From positions 1-5,902 of the forward strand of contig JAITWC010000167.1 in the NCBI GenBank assembly GCA_031285485.1: DNA of 5,902 nt, given 5' to 3'. Source of the DNA: Alistipes sp. (GTDB lineage Bacteria; Bacteroidota; Bacteroidia; Bacteroidales; Rikenellaceae). Every line of letters begins with the position of its first letter. The first letter of the stretch is position 1. Of the stretch, positions 1 to 5,864 are shown one piece after another. Under the pieces are notes generated by a model. The model had not been told where the DNA came from. It did no database searches and saw only the letters and a program-made list of their open reading frames with translations. The position numbers were made by a program, and so were the translations under genes.

Positions 1-268
1 CTATTATCAGCCGGGTGGGTTCGATCGTGCTTTGGAAGATCTCGTAGCCTTCGCATCCGGTTTCGGCGCGCGACGCGGCCGCGAGTGTGTTCAATCCCTC
101 CACCACCTCGGCCAGGTTCTCCGGCGTGGTGGTCACAAAGACGTTCAGTCTGATCATTTTGGTTTCGGTTGTTTGAGCGGTTGCCTGCTCTTCGACGGCT
201 TTTGGGCCTTTTGGGGCGCACGCAGCTGCTGCGAGGGCGACCGCCACGGTTAAAAATAAAGTTTTCAT
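1..268 (-). CDS. Lipoprotein with ABM (YgiN-like) monooxygenase-type domain, 3' end outside window
   Basis: This partial gene encodes 89 residues before it leaves the window. It opens with MKT, a hydrophobic stretch (residues 4-16) and a lipobox LAAAAC with Cys17, so the product should be a lipidated envelope protein. A polar linker (about 18-37) follows, then a segment from about residue 38 that resembles the antibiotic biosynthesis monooxygenase (ABM) fold: a beta strand (IRLNVFV), a helix (ENLAEVVEGLNTLAAASRAE) and the typical SRAExGCxxYExF pattern at residues 66-78. ABM domains are small dimeric ferredoxin-like folds found in heme-degrading, quinol-oxidising and uncharacterised proteins, so the reaction cannot be named. 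The start at 268 is preceded by an AT-rich leader. A cytosolic YgiN-like protein using the internal Met38 as start is the alternative, but the intact signal peptide argues against it. Confidence 0.8.
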   Translation of the reverse strand, partial: MKTLFLTVAVALAAAACAPKGPKAVEEQATAQTTETKMIRLNVFVTTTPENLAEVVEGLNTLAAASRAETGCEGYEIFQSTIEPTRLII

Positions 269-272
269 GATA

Positions 273-291
273 TTTTAAAGTGTTTTAAGTG
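273..291. repeat. Short imperfect tandem duplication in leader of ABM lipoprotein gene
   Basis: TTTTAAAGTG (273-282) is followed directly by TTTTAAGTG (283-291). On the minus strand this reads CACTTAAAA then CACTTTAAAA, just 5' of the lipoprotein start at 268. It could belong to an AT-rich promoter or leader. I see no clear TAnnTTTG element in it, so its role is unknown. Confidence 0.35.
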
Positions 292-320
292 TGAAGTTTC
301 GGAACGTGACACGTATGCCG

Positions 321-521
321 CTTGTTTTGGCCGTTGCGGAAGCCCCGCAAGTCGCTCAAAAGTTGTTTTGGCCGTTGCGGGAACCCCGCAAGCCGCTCAA
401 AAGTTGTTTTGGCCTTTGCGGGAGCCCCGCAAGCCGCTCAAAAGTTGTTTTGACCTTTGCGGGAAACCCCGCAAGCCGCCCAAAAGTTGTTTTGCCCTTT
501 GCGGGAAACCCCGCAAGCCGC
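321..521. repeat. Five-copy ~41-bp tandem repeat with a palindrome in each unit
   Basis: Units start at 321, 362, 403, 444 and 486, so the period is 41, 41, 41 and 42 bp; the fifth unit is cut after about 36 bp. Each begins (G/C)TTGTTTTG, then has a short variable spot, then the palindrome TTGCGGG-(A/G-rich 3-4 nt loop)-CCCGCAA, then GCCGCYCAAAA or GTCGCTCAAAA. Where units join, CAAAA-GTTG-TTTTG forms a second, weaker inverted repeat, so the array alternates GC-rich and AT-rich hairpins. In the first unit one stem arm is mutated (TTGCGGA), leaving 6 bp. Neighbouring units are most alike: units 4 and 5 share an extra A in the loop and GCCGCC, units 3-5 share CCTTTGCGGG, and units 1-2 share CCGTTGCGG. 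This suggests stepwise duplication. No spacers separate the units, so it is not CRISPR. Confidence 0.92.
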
Positions 522-550
522 CCCGCAGCTGCCGCGGTCGGATTCGCATG

Positions 551-579
551 CCCCGCGGCGGCCTGAAAACGTCGCGGGG
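551..579 (-). terminator. Candidate hairpin terminator after aroE
   Basis: CCCCGCG (551-557) pairs perfectly with CGCGGGG (573-579), and two more pairs form inside after one mismatch. The hairpin begins about 9 bases past the aroE stop codon. It is not followed by a T-run on the minus strand, so it is at best a weak intrinsic terminator or a 3' end-stabilising structure. The repeat palindromes further downstream could add to this effect. Confidence 0.35.
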
Positions 580-588
580 GCCCATAAC

Positions 589-1344
589 TTAATCGCCGTT
601 CCATATCTGCCAGTTTTTTTCGGCCTGGTTGCGGAACATCGCCTCGCCGTTCATCGTGGCGGCCCCGCCGCGCGCTCCCCCGGCGAGGAACGCGGTGAAC
701 GGGGGATTGTAGACCAGATCGTAGAGGAAGTGGCCGGGGCCGACGGCGCCGTAGGGGATCGGCGGTTTGCCCTCCACGTCGGGCGTGGTGCCCAGCGGGG
801 TGGTGTTGACTATTAATTTGTGGTCGTTCACGATCTCCGGGGTGAGGTCGGCGTAGGTAATGAGGCCGGGGCCGGGGGTGCGCGACACCATCTTGTAGTC
901 CACGCCGGCGGTTTCGAGCACGTGGCGCACGGCGCACGAAGCCCCTCCCGTGCCGAGTACCAGTGCGCGGGGACGATGGCCGGGGACGAGGTTCCCGGGG
1001 CCGAGCAGTTGTTCGAGGCCGACGCGGAAACCGTGGGCGTCGGTGTTGAAACCCGCGAGGCGCCCCTCGCGGACGCGGACGCAGTTGACCGCGCCGATCG
1101 CACGGGCCTCGTCGGAGATGGAGTCGAGGCGGGCGATGATCTCCTTCTTGTAGGGTATCGTCACGCAGAATCCTTTGAGCGAGTCGCCGTACTCCGCGAG
1201 AACCCCCTCGATGGCGCCGATACCGGGCAGGGCGAACTTCTCGAAACGGCAGTCGGTGAGGCCGAGCTTGTCGAACTTCGCCTCGAAATAGTCCCTGGAC
1301 AGCGAGTGGCCGAGCGGTCGGCCGATGATCCCGTAAACACGCAT
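589..1344 (-). CDS. aroE: Shikimate dehydrogenase (NADP-type AroE)
   Basis: The 251-residue product reduces 3-dehydroshikimate to shikimate in the cytosolic pathway to chorismate and aromatic amino acids. Family hallmarks are all visible. The N-terminal substrate motif GRPLGHSLS (8-16) supplies Ser14 and Ser16. FCVTIPYKKEI (59-69) carries the catalytic Lys66. AVN (85-87) and FNTDAHG (99-105) carry Asn87 and the catalytic Asp102. The nucleotide loop is LGTGGAS (130-136), with VSRT (153-156) after the next strand. NTTPLG, YDLVYNPP and a C-terminal NGEAMFRNQAEKNWQIW (232-248, Gln240) complete the fold. The length is near the short end of the usual 250-290 residues. The ATG at 1344 overlaps the yqaA stop by one base (TGATG), which fixes the start and suggests translational coupling. 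No residue known to be essential appears to be missing. Confidence 0.97.
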   Translation of the reverse strand: MRVYGIIGRPLGHSLSRDYFEAKFDKLGLTDCRFEKFALPGIGAIEGVLAEYGDSLKGFCVTIPYKKEIIARLDSISDEARAIGAVNCVRVREGRLAGFNTDAHGFRVGLEQLLGPGNLVPGHRPRALVLGTGGASCAVRHVLETAGVDYKMVSRTPGPGLITYADLTPEIVNDHKLIVNTTPLGTTPDVEGKPPIPYGAVGPGHFLYDLVYNPPFTAFLAGGARGGAATMNGEAMFRNQAEKNWQIWNGD

Positions 1345-1943
1345 CACAAAAGATATTTTACCAGTACGAACGTGCCGACCAGCAGCACCGTGAACACCAC
1401 CGCCAGCAGGTTGAAGTATTTGTCGATAAAGACCTTCACGGGTGGACCGAAACGTTTTATCAGCCACGCGATGAGGAAGAACCGCAGGCCGCGCGAAACG
1501 ACCGACGCCACGGCGAACATCGGGATGTCGATGCCGAACACTCCGCCCGCGATGGTGAACAGCTTGTAGGGCAGCGGCGTGAACCCTGCCGTGAAGATTG
1601 CCCAGAAGTTGTACCGCTCGAACAGGCGCTGCACCTCGGTGAACTTCTCCATAGGAAAAAGGTGGGCGTAGCACCACTCGGCGAGGGCGGTGTACTCCCC
1701 GGAGGCGGTCTGCCACAGGAAGTAGCCGATTGCGTAGCCTCCCAGCGCTCCCGCGACCGAGGCCGCCGTGCAGATCAGCGCGTAACGCAGCGAACGCTCG
1801 GGCCGGCCGAGGCACAGCGCGATCAGCAGCACGTCGGGCGGGATGGGGAAGAAACTCGACTCGGCGAACGCCAGCACGAACAGCGCCGCCTCGCCCCACA
1901 TCGATCCGCTCCAGCCCAGCACCCAGTCGTAGGCCCGGCGCAC
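1344..1943 (-). CDS. YqaA-type DedA/VTT-domain membrane protein
   Basis: This 199-residue inner-membrane protein belongs to the DedA (SNARE-associated Golgi/VTT) superfamily, YqaA branch. Relatives in that superfamily are lipid scramblases or transporters, but the YqaA branch is poorly characterised. Visible features are the first re-entrant motif ALFVLAFAESSFFPIPPDVLLIAL (about 20-43), a glycine-rich helix SVAGALGGYAIGYFLW (62-77), the second re-entrant motif FTAGFTPLPYKLFTIAGGVFGI (117-138), the basic SRGLRFF (150-156) and a terminal helix (about 178-197). I chose the GTG at 1943 because it overlaps the upstream TAG stop by one base, has AAGGA five bases upstream, and places RRAYDWVLGW at the N-terminus as expected for this family. 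An ATG at 2018 would add 25 low-complexity residues read through the preceding gene's tail and is less likely. Its stop overlaps aroE. Confidence 0.9.
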   Translation of the reverse strand: MRRAYDWVLGWSGSMWGEAALFVLAFAESSFFPIPPDVLLIALCLGRPERSLRYALICTAASVAGALGGYAIGYFLWQTASGEYTALAEWCYAHLFPMEKFTEVQRLFERYNFWAIFTAGFTPLPYKLFTIAGGVFGIDIPMFAVASVVSRGLRFFLIAWLIKRFGPPVKVFIDKYFNLLAVVFTVLLVGTFVLVKYLL

Positions 1944-2926
1944 TATGTTCCTTCGTTCCCCCGCTGCTGCTCCTCCTCCTGTGGGGGCGGTGGCGCTGCT
2001 CCTCCCTGTTGTGTGCATGTGTATTCGTATGTTTCGCCGTCGGCGGTGAACGTCAGCGTGAACGTGTGATCCTCGGTTGTGGTGTTTGGCGCGGCGGTGA
2101 TTATTACCGGAATGCCGTTCTCGATGTCGGCCTCGCCCTCGGCTATGTCGAGCGCGATGAGGTCGGGCGAGGCGTCGGAGGCCACTGTCCACGCATTGCG
2201 CGAGAAGACCGACATGGCCACTTCGCCTCCTTCGGCCGGGATCCCGATCTCGAACGTGGTCTCGTTCATGGCGTCGGACCAGACCACGAGGTCGATGCCC
2301 CGCTGGACAACCGCTATCGAGTCGGAGTAGCCGTGGAACGTCTCGTTGACCGGGCGCACGACTATGGTGTCGCGGCGCGGATCGAGCTCTCGCGTGGGCG
2401 CGGCATTGACGGTGAGCCGTTCGGCCCCGGAGTCGGGGTCGGTGTCGCGGATCATCGTGAGCCAGTCGCTGCCCCCGACGGTGAGGTGTTCCCAGGTGAG
2501 GGTCGAGGCGACGTTGAGGGTGCGGGAGGCGGTCTCGCGCGGGCCGAAAGGTTCGACGGTGCGCGGGGTGACGGCGAAGGAGACCTCCATCGGCAACTGC
2601 ACGAAGGGGATTTCGAGGCGCAGGCCGTCGCCCGAGACTATGGTGATCGTGGTGCGCAGCGAGTCGAGGCTCTCGTTGCGTGTCAGGGCGCCGACCCACA
2701 GCAGGCCGGACGAGTTGTCGTCGTAGCGCAGATCGAGCCACTCGGGCATGCCGGCGGTGTTGAACATCCACGAGGACGACGCCGTGATGGCGATCGAGTG
2801 GCGATCGGTGTCGGTGGCGGCGACCTCGATACCGACACCGGGAGCGTCGGAGCGCAGATATTTATCCCCGGGAGTGCATCCCGACAGCATCACAGCCCCC
2901 GCTATCAGAAAAAAAACAGTTTTCAT
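1943..2926 (-). CDS. Lipoprotein with three BACON-like domains
   Basis: The 327-residue product has a lipoprotein signal: MKT, a hydrophobic core and LSGC with Cys17, followed by TPGD. The rest looks like three beta-rich BACON-type domains of about 80-100 residues (roughly 28-110, 111-209 and 215-307). Each shows parts of the pattern W-x-(V/F)...(D/P)-(W/L)-L, then an acidic turn, paired strands ending in TITI, DTIVV or FTLTF, and a final VQL, VQR or TQQ strand. BACON domains are immunoglobulin-like modules of Bacteroidota surface proteins with proposed carbohydrate- or mucin-binding roles; no catalytic domain is attached here. The protein ends in a Pro/Gln/Glu-rich tail (308-327, including PPPPQEEEQQ). 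The in-frame ATG at 3013 would invade korA and lacks a signal peptide, so 2926 is the start. The ligand is unknown, and the domain call rests on pattern only. Confidence 0.82.
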   Translation of the reverse strand: MKTVFFLIAGAVMLSGCTPGDKYLRSDAPGVGIEVAATDTDRHSIAITASSSWMFNTAGMPEWLDLRYDDNSSGLLWVGALTRNESLDSLRTTITIVSGDGLRLEIPFVQLPMEVSFAVTPRTVEPFGPRETASRTLNVASTLTWEHLTVGGSDWLTMIRDTDPDSGAERLTVNAAPTRELDPRRDTIVVRPVNETFHGYSDSIAVVQRGIDLVVWSDAMNETTFEIGIPAEGGEVAMSVFSRNAWTVASDASPDLIALDIAEGEADIENGIPVIITAAPNTTTEDHTFTLTFTADGETYEYTCTQQGGAAPPPPQEEEQQRGNEGT

Positions 2927-2938
2927 GGTTCGGAAACA

Positions 2939-2946
2939 CAAAGGTA
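2939..2946 (-). promoter_or_regulatory. Putative Bacteroidota -7 element for the lipoprotein-yqaA-aroE operon
   Basis: On the minus strand these bases read TACCTTTG, an exact match to the Bacteroidota -7 consensus TAnnTTTG. It lies 12 bases upstream of the lipoprotein ATG, which implies a very short leader. I see no clean TTTG -33 element at the usual distance. Confidence 0.45.
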
Positions 2947-2958
2947 TGGAAAATATTG

Positions 2959-2966
2959 TAAATTTG
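2959..2966 (+). promoter_or_regulatory. Putative Bacteroidota -7 element for korAB
   Basis: These bases read TAAATTTG, an exact match to TAnnTTTG, 20 bases upstream of the korA start at 2987. Transcription would begin around 2970, giving a leader of roughly 15 bases that ends in the AT-rich CTTTTAAA with no Shine-Dalgarno sequence, as is common in Bacteroidota. No clear -33 TTTG is present at the usual spacing. Confidence 0.5.
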
Positions 2967-2986
2967 CGGCCACTACACCTTTTAAA

Positions 2987-4843
2987 ATGATGAACACACA
3001 ATATGTCAAACATCTCAGTGATGTGGTAGTTCGCTTTTCAGGCGACTCGGGCGATGGCATGCAGCTGACCGGCACCCTGTTTTCCGACGCCGCGGCGGTG
3101 CTGGGCAACGGCATCTCCACGTTCCCCGATTTCCCGGCCGAAATCCGCGCCCCGCAGGGCACGGTGGCCGGTGTGTCGGGTTTTCAGGTACACTTCGGTT
3201 CGCGCCCGATGGCCACGCCGGGCGACTATTGCGACGCTCTGGTGGCTATGAATCCCGCGGCGCTGAAGGCAAACGCCAAGTGGCTCAAGCCCGCCGCGAC
3301 CGTTATTCTCGACGGCGATTCGATGGGCGGAAAGGAGCTGCGCAAGGCGGGTTTCGCAACGGACGATCCCATTGCCGAGTTGGGCCTCGGGGAACACAAC
3401 GTGGTGATGCCGAACATAACTTCGATGACGCGCGACGCCGTGGACGGGCTGGGGCTCGACGCACGTGGGGCCGCCAAGTGCAAGAACATGTTCGCGCTGG
3501 GCATCTGTTTCTATCTCTACAACAAGCCGATGGAACACACCTTCGGGTACATCGAGCGGAAGTTCGGGAAGAAGAATCCCGCCGTGGCCGAGGCCAACGT
3601 GCGTGCGCTCAAAGCCGGATACAACTACTCTGCGAATACTCATATTTTTGCCAATACCTACGACGTGGCTCCCGCGACGGCGCTGCCAAAAGGTACCTAT
3701 CGCACCATTAACGGGAATCAGGCCACAGCGTGGGGCTTCGTTGCAGCCGCCGAAAAGAGCGGGAGACCGCTGTTCTGCGGTTCTTATCCCATCACTCCGG
3801 CGACCGTCATTCTGGAGGAGCTTGCCAAGCGGCGCGACATGGGAGTCACAACCGTGCAGGCCGAGGATGAGATCGCCGGTATCTGCACCTCTATCGGGGC
3901 GGCTTTCGCGGGTTCGCTGGCCGTGACCACCACTTCGGGGCCGGGCTTGTCGCTGAAGAGCGAGGCTATGGGGCTGGCAGTTATGACCGAGTTGCCACTG
4001 GTGGTTGTGGATGTGCAGAGGGGCGGGCCTTCGACGGGTTTGCCCACCAAGACCGAGCAGAGCGACCTGTGGCAGGCGTTGCATGGTCGCAACGGGGAGG
4101 CTCCGATGCCGGTTGTTGCCGCGTCGACCCCTTCGGACTGTTTCCATTACGCTTTCTGGGCGTCGAAGATCGCTCTGGAGCGGATGACGCCGGTGATCTT
4201 GCTTACCGACGGGTTTATTGCCAACGGGAGCGAACCTTGGTGCATTCCTTCGATGAGCGATTACCCGTCGATCAAGGCTCCGATCGTGAGCGAATTGCAG
4301 GGTGACTGCTATTACTCTTATGACCGCGATCCGGAGGTCGGTGCACGTTCGTGGGCCATTCCCGGAACGCCCGCTTTGGAGCACCGCATCGGAGGGCTGG
4401 AGAAGCATCAGCGCACCGGGGCCGTGTCGCACGACCCGGCCAATCACCAGACCATGACCGAACTTCGTGCCGCGAAGGTGGTGAAGGTGGTGGGCGCGAT
4501 CCCCACGCAGGAGATCACGCTCGGCGACGCCGAGGGCGACCTGCTCGTCGTGGGGTGGGGCGGCACGAAAGGCCACCTGTTTTCGGCGGTCGAAAAGCTG
4601 CGGGCTGACGGACGGCGGGTGTCGCTGTGCCACTTCAACTGGATCAACCCGCTGCCGCGGGGGTGCGAGGAGATATTCTCGAAGTTCAAACGGATCGTCG
4701 TGTGCGAGCTCAACATGGGGCAGTTCGCGGGTTACCTGCGCATGAACTTCCAGCGCTTCAACTTCGAACAATACAACAAGGTGCAGGGGCTTCCATTCAC
4801 GGTGGACGAACTTACGGCTCATCTCCATTCACTCTTAAAATAG
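2987..4843 (+). CDS. korA: 2-oxoacid (2-oxoglutarate):ferredoxin oxidoreductase, fused gamma-alpha subunit
   Basis: The 618-residue subunit works with KorB in CoA-dependent oxidative decarboxylation of a 2-oxoacid, or the reverse carboxylation using reduced ferredoxin. Residues about 12-195 form the gamma domain, with FSGDSGDGMQLTG (17-29), the FPDFPAEIRAP region (46-56) and GVSGFQVHFG. A linker leads to the alpha domain at about 240-430, the thiamine-pyrimidine binding unit: GNQATAWG (243-250), GSYPITPAT (265-273), QAEDEIAG with the probable thiamine-contacting Glu293 (291-298), TTTSGPGLSLKSEAMGLA (314-331) and RGGPSTGLPTKTEQSDL (345-361). A transketolase-C-like domain (about 500-618) ends the chain. 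Length and fusion order match the Bacteroidota two-subunit enzymes. Two adjacent ATGs (2987, 2990) are possible starts. 2-oxoglutarate is the likely substrate from family resemblance, but specificity cannot be read directly. korB follows after 7 bp. Confidence 0.95.
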   Translation: MMNTQYVKHLSDVVVRFSGDSGDGMQLTGTLFSDAAAVLGNGISTFPDFPAEIRAPQGTVAGVSGFQVHFGSRPMATPGDYCDALVAMNPAALKANAKWLKPAATVILDGDSMGGKELRKAGFATDDPIAELGLGEHNVVMPNITSMTRDAVDGLGLDARGAAKCKNMFALGICFYLYNKPMEHTFGYIERKFGKKNPAVAEANVRALKAGYNYSANTHIFANTYDVAPATALPKGTYRTINGNQATAWGFVAAAEKSGRPLFCGSYPITPATVILEELAKRRDMGVTTVQAEDEIAGICTSIGAAFAGSLAVTTTSGPGLSLKSEAMGLAVMTELPLVVVDVQRGGPSTGLPTKTEQSDLWQALHGRNGEAPMPVVAASTPSDCFHYAFWASKIALERMTPVILLTDGFIANGSEPWCIPSMSDYPSIKAPIVSELQGDCYYSYDRDPEVGARSWAIPGTPALEHRIGGLEKHQRTGAVSHDPANHQTMTELRAAKVVKVVGAIPTQEITLGDAEGDLLVVGWGGTKGHLFSAVEKLRADGRRVSLCHFNWINPLPRGCEEIFSKFKRIVVCELNMGQFAGYLRMNFQRFNFEQYNKVQGLPFTVDELTAHLHSLLK

Positions 4844-4850
4844 GATCATC

Positions 4851-5864
4851 ATGACAAACAACTGTATATACAGCGCTCAGGATTTCAAGAGTGACCAGGA
4901 GGTGAAGTGGTGCCCCGGCTGCGGCGACCACGCGGTGTTGAACTCGATGCAGGCGGCCCTCGCACAGGTCGCCACCGAAGACGGCATCCCCAAGGAGCGG
5001 TTCACCGTGGTGAGCGGCATCGGCTGTTCGTCGCGCTTTCCCTACTATGTGAAGACCTACGGTTTTCACGGCATCCACGGTCGCGCCGCGGCTATTGCGA
5101 CGGGGGTCAAGACGGCCAATCCCGATCTGAACGTGTGGGTGGCGACGGGCGACGGCGACTCGCTGGCCATCGGCGGCAACCACTTTATCCACGCCGTGAG
5201 GCGCAACATCGACCTTACGATGATGCTCTTCAACAACGAGATCTACGGCCTCACCAAGGGGCAGTACTCGCCCACGACCAAGCTGGGAAAGGTGACGAAG
5301 ACTTCGCCCTTCGGGACGGTCGAGAAGCCTTTCAAGCCGGGTGAACTTTGCATAGGCGCAGGCGGCACGTTCTTTGCCCGCAGCGTCGACGCCGAGGTTG
5401 CGCTGACCAGGGAGTTGCTCGTTGTGGGTGCGCGGCATCGCGGCATGGCGGTGGTCGAAGCCCTTGTGAACTGCGTTATCTTTAACGACAAGACCCATGC
5501 GGCTTACGCGGGCGACAAGGCTGCGCGGGCGGAGAATACCGTGCTGCTGAGGCATGGCGAGAAGATGATTTTCGGTACCGTGCGGGACAAGGGTCTGGCT
5601 TTCGACGGCGAGCGGCTTAAAGTGGTGGCGGCCGACGACCCAGGCGTGCTGACCCACGACGCTCACGCGGCCAATCCGATGGTGCATTTTCTGCTCGCGG
5701 GAATGTCGTGGCCCGACTATCCCGTTGCGTTGGGGATCATCCGGCAAGTGGACGCCCCGACATACGATACCGAGGTTGTGCGGCAGTTGACCGAACAGCG
5801 CGCCGCCGCGAGTATCACCGACGTCGACGCGCTTTTGGCTTCGGGTTCGACTTGGGCGGTGTAG
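4851..5864 (+). CDS. korB: 2-oxoacid (2-oxoglutarate):ferredoxin oxidoreductase, beta subunit
   Basis: This 337-residue subunit binds the thiamine diphosphate and one [4Fe-4S] cluster of the KorAB complex. The cluster ligands are visible as WCPGCG (Cys21, Cys24), GIGCSSR (Cys59) and LVNCVIFN (Cys208). The thiamine-diphosphate/Mg motif begins at GDGDSLAIGGNH (100-111) and closes with the NN pair in LFNNEIYGLTKGQYSPTT (126-143). The GFHGIHGRA segment (71-79) is typical of the beta subunits. No extra ferredoxin domain is present, so electrons presumably go to a separate ferredoxin encoded elsewhere. In an anaerobe of this type the complex would supply 2-oxoglutarate from succinyl-CoA or oxidise it. 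The start at 4851 lies 7 bases after the korA stop, so the two are cotranscribed. The 38 bases after the stop contain no obvious terminator or gene. Confidence 0.96.
   Translation: MTNNCIYSAQDFKSDQEVKWCPGCGDHAVLNSMQAALAQVATEDGIPKERFTVVSGIGCSSRFPYYVKTYGFHGIHGRAAAIATGVKTANPDLNVWVATGDGDSLAIGGNHFIHAVRRNIDLTMMLFNNEIYGLTKGQYSPTTKLGKVTKTSPFGTVEKPFKPGELCIGAGGTFFARSVDAEVALTRELLVVGARHRGMAVVEALVNCVIFNDKTHAAYAGDKAARAENTVLLRHGEKMIFGTVRDKGLAFDGERLKVVAADDPGVLTHDAHAANPMVHFLLAGMSWPDYPVALGIIRQVDAPTYDTEVVRQLTEQRAAASITDVDALLASGSTWAV

Larger units (their letters stand above)
269..588. other. Intergenic region with repeats and hairpins
   Basis: This 320-bp gap separates aroE from the ABM lipoprotein; both genes lie on the minus strand. 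From right to left it holds a GC-rich hairpin just after the aroE stop (551-579), a short GC-rich stretch, the five-unit tandem repeat array (321-521) and an AT-rich leader (269-300) directly before the lipoprotein start. Open frames cross it on both strands, but their peptides merely translate the repeat (patterns such as GLRGFPQR), so I do not count them as genes. No tRNA or other structured RNA is recognisable. Confidence 0.75.

Noticed and set aside
321..521. CRISPR array
   Set aside because: The units are contiguous with no unique spacers, and no cas gene is present.
269..588. Insertion sequence or MITE remnant
   Set aside because: I see no terminal inverted repeats enclosing the region, no target-site duplication and no transposase fragment.
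356..937. Minus-strand open frame running from aroE into the repeat array
   Set aside because: Its first part is an out-of-frame reading of aroE and its end is translated repeat, so there is no independent support.
820..1569. Plus-strand open frame across aroE and yqaA
   Set aside because: It is antisense to two clearly identified genes, and its composition changes abruptly at their junction.
1730..2986. Long upstream extension of the korA reading frame (open from 1730)
   Set aside because: It runs antisense through yqaA and the BACON lipoprotein, and its translation is Arg/Gly-rich with no domain. KorA homology begins at about 2987-2999, so this is a GC-rich shadow frame.
2924..3013. Upstream ATG at 3013 for the BACON lipoprotein
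   Set aside because: It would overlap the korA start and put 29 extra residues before a perfect lipoprotein signal peptide. The start at 2926 also fits the putative promoter.
3038..4828. 596-codon open frame on the minus strand opposite korA
   Set aside because: korA on the plus strand has every motif of its family. The antisense translation is His/Arg-rich without recognisable motifs, as expected from codon bias in a GC-rich gene.
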